A stretch of 50,135 nt of DNA from Mucidula mucida. Its lineage: Eukaryota > Basidiomycota > Agaricomycetes > Agaricales > Physalacriaceae. A program made the translations under genes and the position numbers. The notes beneath the pieces are model-generated. The model saw only the letters and a program-made list of their open reading frames with translations. It was not told where the DNA came from and did no database searches. Shown one piece after another: positions 46,067 through 50,135 of this stretch. Positions within the stretch are counted from its first letter, which is position 1; every line of letters begins with the position of its first letter. Location: the NCBI GenBank assembly GCA_015501055.1, contig JADNYV010000256.1, forward strand, positions 1 to 50,135. Reading direction: 5' to 3'.

Positions 46067-46897
46067 GTTCTTGACCGGTGCCTTGCCAAGTCTTTGAGGC
46101 GGGCGGAGACTGCTTTGTCGATCAAAGATTGAATCGACGGGCCGGGGCGAGTGCCGTCAGCCATCTCCACATCCGCCTGCTTTGCATCTCCTTCTTGGCG
46201 GTAACCTTGCTCTCTCTCGAGAACTCGCGTGCCTCGACGATCGATTGCACGCGGAAGGAGTAGTGCACGCAGTCGTTCAGCACTTGCGTGCCGAGGATCT
46301 GCGCAGACACGTTGTCGGCCCACGACTTCAAGACAGGAGGTCCCCCCTCCTGCTCGGGTCCGAAAATGGGGACTTTCGTCCGTGCCATAATCGCCGTCGT
46401 TTGTGCGGAAACGACGGGTGCAAGCTGCTTAAAAGCGGCTTCCGGGGCCAATGACATCTGCAGGAACATGACCTCGTCCTTTTTCATACGGATCGTGTTC
46501 TCAAGAAGCGTCTTGAGGTAAACCTCGCGAGCGTCTTCCTGACTCTTGCGGTGCGCGGCGGCTTCGGCGGAGGATGAATACTCCGCTGTCAGCTGAATTG
46601 CCGGCGCTTGTGCGAAAGAGCAGCAGGGTAGGTTCCAGCGGTTTGGTGCCGCACGTGTCCAGCAAGAACACGCCGAGTGCTGACGAGTTTCCCCGTCAAC
46701 GACGCCACCTTAAGAAGGGGCTCTCGGAGAACCGGGCGATAATCCGAAGGGATCATCGCGATCAGTTCCTCGACCGACGACGCGCCTTGGAGGGCAGCGT
46801 GTCGAGCCAAGGCCTGATCCTCCTCCGAAGAGGAGTTGGCGTGCCCAAGGGCAGAGGCCATGGGGGACATTGCACGAAGAAAGGTGGTGGAAGACAT
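46067..46897 (-). pseudogene. N-terminal (ORF1-like) region of the Coprina-like element
   Basis: ATG at 46897 (MSSTTFLRAMSPMASALGHA), only about 33 bp from the telomeric tract. Three frame pieces follow: 46589-46897, 46122-46487 and 46063-46323. The segments include SVEELIAMIPSDYRPVLREP, RKSQEDAREVYLKTLLENTI, FKQLAPVVSAQTTAIMARTK and SIQSLIDKAVSARLKDLA. It is helical and charged, without a known domain. The successive frames shift each time as a one-base loss would. It probably forms an RNA- or partner-binding part of the element, but this is inference. Copy 2 leaves the window before this region, so no second sequence is available to check the frame. Confidence 0.5.
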
Positions 46898-46930
46898 GGG
46901 GGTGGGAAGGCGAGGACGTTGCGTGTGGGG

Positions 46931-47331
46931 GTTAGGGAGGCTGTGACAAAAAATGCGCTAGAAGGTGGGGGCGAAGTAGAATAAGGGGGGGTGTTAATTG
47001 TAACACACCTGAATCCTTTCGCTTTTAAGCTCTTCAGATCCTACTCGGCATCGACATGTGTTTTGAGGTCCATACGGTCTAGATATACTTGGGGCCCGAA
47101 GGCGATTATGCTATTGGTCAGTGGGGAACTGCCATCGGCCTGTGAAAAGAGTTAGATCACATATGATAACTGTGGCGCACCTCGGGCCGGTACTTCGGGC
47201 CGGATCCGGACCGCCGGGTTAGGACGGGTTAGGGTTTGAGGGTTAGGGTTGGCTAACAAAGCGACAGAGTCAGTTATTAAGTATATCAACGTTAAATAAA
47301 CGCTGTACTCACGGTTAGGGTTAGGGTGAGG
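46931..47331 (-). mobile_element. 401-bp tail-only Coprina unit
   Basis: A complete 3'-tail module without RT, bounded on both sides by TTAGGG repeats. At its left end it abuts the 5' end of copy 1 (gtgtgggggttaggg). At its right end it stops exactly in the second telomere-like block and passes into the tail of copy 2. It shares small variants (ctgtgac, agaagg) with the oldest tail at 40336 rather than with copies 1 and 2. Either a severely 5'-truncated insertion or the product of exchange between telomeric blocks. Confidence 0.85.
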
Positions 47332-50135
47332 GTTAGGGAGGCTGTGTGACAAAAAACGCGCTAGAAAAGTGGGGGCGAAGTAGAATAAGGGGGGGTGTTA
47401 ATTGTAACACACCTGAATCCTTTCGCTTTTAAGCTCTTCAGATCCTACTCGGCATCGACATGTGTTTTGAGGTCCATACGGTCTAGATATACTTGGGGCC
47501 CGAAGGCGATTATGCTATTGGTCAGTGGGGAACTGCCATCGGCCTGTGAAAAGAGTTAGATCACAGATGATAACTGTGGCGCACCTCGGGCCGGTACTTC
47601 GGGCCGGATCCGGACCGCCGGGTTAGGACGGGTTAGGGTTTGAGGGTTAGGGTTGGCTAACAAAGCGACAGAGTCAGTTATTAAGTATATCAACGTTAAA
47701 TAACCGCTGTACTCACGGTTAGGGTTAGGGTGAGGGTTAAGGGGGTGTTATTCCCCGAAAAAATGTGGTTAGTAAGTCCGTAGACGAACAAGGGTGTGAG
47801 TACTTACCGTAGGGGCTCGGGAACTAGTGACTAAGTGAATGCGTGGAGCATATGACCTGCTTGCGGCGGAAAATCGGAGGCCGTCTCCAGACACCGAGTA
47901 TACCTGCGCCTCTCGGCGTGGGACTCGGATTTTTACATCTCAAGACTTGATTAAGACCGGGCGAATGCACCCGGCCACCTTCGACGGGGCCCCAGAGGGG
48001 CCCACTCCATCCGGGCAGATTTCTGCTGACCAGGGTTCACCAAACGGGGTTCAGATAGACGTATTCAAGGTCGCCGGGCTGGGGCCGGTTCGGGTGTGGC
48101 GATTCCGGAGGGGAATCTACTTGCATATCGTTAGTATCTTGAAGAACAACGTCCTCGTCTAGTTTAGAGAGTACAGTCTTTTTCCAAAGACTGGTTAAGT
48201 CGAATAGATTACGAGTACGTTTGTAACTCGTAATCATTCGGCGGTTTAGGATATTTATTTTTCTTATGTCTGGCGTCTTGGCCATCCCGCGCTGGCTCCG
48301 TACCTCCGTCCGTGACGGCCTGGAGTAGCCACGAGCTGGCCTTCAACGTCATCGATAAACGGGAAGTCGAGGCCCCCGAGGGTGCCTGCTTCGGCGCGAT
48401 TCATATATTCGCGCCAATATCCTAGGACTGTATCTCCTAGTTCCTTAGCTGAAAAGTAATTCCAAGCAGTATTATATTGAGACTTCAAGACTAACACGTC
48501 ATCGTGCGCGCTGGTTGAAGATTCTCGGTCTTCGAGGCGCTTTTCCCAACGTTTAGAGAAATTCTCTCGAGTCCAATGTGCTACTTTTTCATACGGATAG
48601 CCGCGCGTACAATAGAGAGCTGCCAGGCTCCTAATTGCGTCACTGTAGTGGTCGATTTTACTACATAGCGTGGCTAAACGGGACATCTCTCCTATATAGG
48701 TTCCCCGTTTTACTTGTTCGGGGTGCCATGAGATGTATGGAATTCTTTCCTGGTGGTTACGTGCTTTCCGGAAGGGCATGTGCTGTACGCTGCCATCGCG
48801 ATCACGATAGACAGTCATGTCCAAAAAGCTTTGTGACTGGTGGGACACGTTCCACTCAATAGTGCATCCATCGAACTTGACGGTTTCCACGATTTGCAAC
48901 GCCTCTTGTTCAGAGTTGGCGTATACAAGGGATAACACGTCGTCGATAAAGCGCCCGTAGAATAAGAATCTCGGGTCGCCCATGACGTTCAACTTCCTCT
49001 CGAAGTACCAACCAAATAAGTTGGCTAAGTCCGGTGAGTCCGCTACGCCCATTGCGAGGCCGCGGAGTTGTTCGAAGTATTCGTCATCGAATTGAAACAC
49101 TAAGTTTTTGTTACCGACTTCTAAGGCCTTAATGAAGAGCCACTCTTCCCGAAGACTTTCTTCGGAACGTTCGTTCAACGCAATATCGTTAGTATACCAT
49201 TCTTTATACAACTCGACGACGATGTCGAGGCAGAGTTGTAATGGTACGTTCGGATAGAACGCGACGACATCACCAGTGCATATATACCACTGGCGACCTT
49301 GAGTCGGTTTAACTTTGCTTAATTTTAGCGCCAAATCTTTGGATCCATGTAGGATGGTTGGCGCCGATTTTACAATCGGTTTAAGTCTTTTGCTGACATA
49401 CTTGGCGGCGGGGTTCTGGATGGCGCTATGACATGGAAGTATAGGGCGCATCTTTACGGGTTCCTTATGTATTTTAGGAATACCGTAGAATTGCGGAAGC
49501 GTAGGCTTTTGTCCGACTGGGGTAGTCTTACTCCGGAAGAAGGGGCCAAGTTGTTTCCCGTTACGATGGTGCTGTTCAGCGGTTTCAGCGAGCAATTCCA
49601 TCTGTGTATTATGCCAGTTACACTGCGCGACTACATGTATATACATTATTTTACGATAATCATCAGTATTATCGAGGAGGCGCGTGTTCGTTCGTTAACC
49701 CAGGTGCGTTTAGACACCGCTATCCCTAAGTTCTTATCAGTACTGGTGATGATGTAATCATTCTCAGTTAAGAACTCATGAATCTGGCGAGGCTCGGAGT
49801 AAACGCTTTATGGGCGTCCGAGGCCGTCTCAACGGGTATATTAGATATCGTTCGGTGAACGAAGGTCTCACCCCGTTTGAGGCCGAGTTCAAGATAGTGC
49901 GGTAAACGAGGTGGTATGATGTCGGCCTTGGTGGGTCCGCACCTCGTAGTCTGGGTCGTATTCGCGATCTTCATCGCTTTCAGTGAAGGCAAAGAACAGT
50001 CTCCAACGTAAACGTCGTTGAAAGTCGTTCCACGCTTTTCGGATCAACGCCGAATTGCGTGCGCTTTTAAACATATAGCGCATACCTATGCTGAGCTGAT
50101 ACTCAATGTGCTTAGGGATTGACACTCCAGGGCGA
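47332..50135 (-). mobile_element. Coprina-like element, copy 2, leaves the window
   Basis: The tail (47332-47738) and RT frame are near-identical to copy 1 over their full shared length. The 5' part lies to the right of the window. As the most distal unit it should be the youngest terminal addition in view. Differences from copy 1 are a few substitutions and several one- or two-base losses in short runs, at about 48314, 49679, 49791 and 49930-49937. Confidence 0.88.
48037..50125 (-). pseudogene. Penelope-like reverse transcriptase, copy 2, partial
   Basis: The main frame 48264-49646 (460 codons) holds the whole catalytic palm without a break. In residues of that frame: FYGIPKIHKEPVKMRPI at 53-69, motif A TGDVVAFYPNVP at 124-134 with Asp126, motif B GLAMGVADSPDLANL at 196-210 and motif C FIDD at 233-236. 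The post-palm region then follows to a one-base loss near 48314. The C-terminal part continues in frame 48037-48285. Upstream, three short shifted frames (49768-49992, 49889-50125) cover the N-terminal region. Here motif A runs on correctly (YPNVPLQLCLDIV), where copy 1 is broken. No endonuclease domain follows. Confidence 0.88.

Larger units (their letters stand above)
42866..46929 (-). mobile_element. Coprina-like endonuclease-less Penelope retroelement, copy 1
   Basis: About 4.06 kb in minus orientation. From right (5') to left (3') it holds a short leader (about 33 bp), an N-terminal frame from 46897, an intron-like segment, the reverse transcriptase to the stop at 43570 and a 700-bp 3' tail with three groups of CCCTAA-type repeats. 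Both ends abut TTAGGG tracts. The RT has the Penelope-like order of motifs. No GIY-YIG endonuclease follows it, which is the known hallmark of telomere-attaching Athena/Coprina elements. Orientation, 3' end to the centromere and 5' end to the telomere, fits reverse transcription primed from a chromosome end. Compared with copy 2 it has one-base losses at about 44237 and 44783. Confidence 0.88.

Noticed and set aside
1..50135. CRISPR arrays, bacterial-type operons, biosynthetic gene cluster
   Set aside because: No spaced direct repeats and no polycistronic layout; no synthase or modular enzyme genes. The sequence is clearly nuclear fungal.

Overview
This window is nuclear DNA from a filamentous basidiomycete, most likely an Agaricomycete. 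Most introns that I can place are 40-80 nt with GT...AG ends. The recognisable housekeeping genes have the fungal form: APC11, formate dehydrogenase, SUMO and cytochrome c oxidase subunit 5. Degraded paralogues of a coiled-coil plus F-box family, typical of mushroom genomes, are scattered through it. The right end carries TTAGGG telomeric tracts. They read 5' to 3' left to right on the + strand, so the chromosome end lies to the right.

Layout. 1-4.8 kb: two convergent paralogues of a multi-pass membrane protein (the left one broken), a small nuclear-looking gene and a duplicated 5' flank. 5.1-11.5 kb: a dense, clean block with APC11 (+), NAD-formate dehydrogenase (+), tRNA-Thr(CGU) with a short intron (-), SUMO (-) and a small membrane-protein gene (+). 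11.6-14.9 kb: two dead F-box copies. 15.9-16.7 kb: COX5. 16.7-20.2 kb: no recognisable gene. 20.2-21.1 kb: a C2H2 zinc-finger gene. 23.8-24.5 kb: a short gene resembling the N-terminal helical domain of fungal STAND/NLR-type proteins. 25-35 kb: a rearranged block in which a divergent pair (PRXL2/AAED1-type thioredoxin-fold gene plus F-box gene) occurs twice, with a third truncated F-box copy and a gene carrying a 297-bp palindromic insertion. 36.9-38.3 kb: a second C2H2 gene.

40.3-50.1 kb is a terminal retroelement array and the most interesting part. Endonuclease-less Penelope-like reverse transcriptase elements of the Coprina type sit head to tail on the minus strand. Their 3' ends point toward the centromere and their junctions are short TTAGGG tracts. 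A Ty3/gypsy chromovirus inserted into the oldest Coprina tail and was later cut off inside its RNase H region. The cut end carries a telomeric tract and then a new Coprina copy, followed by a 401-bp tail-only unit and a further copy that leaves the window. This reads as a record of successive chromosome ends capped by telomere repeats and retroelements.

Caveat: nearly every frame break in the repeated families is a one-base loss, while the single-copy housekeeping genes are intact. Some of the 'pseudogenes' may therefore be residual assembly errors in repeats. Exon limits were read by eye from splice signals and reading-frame continuity.
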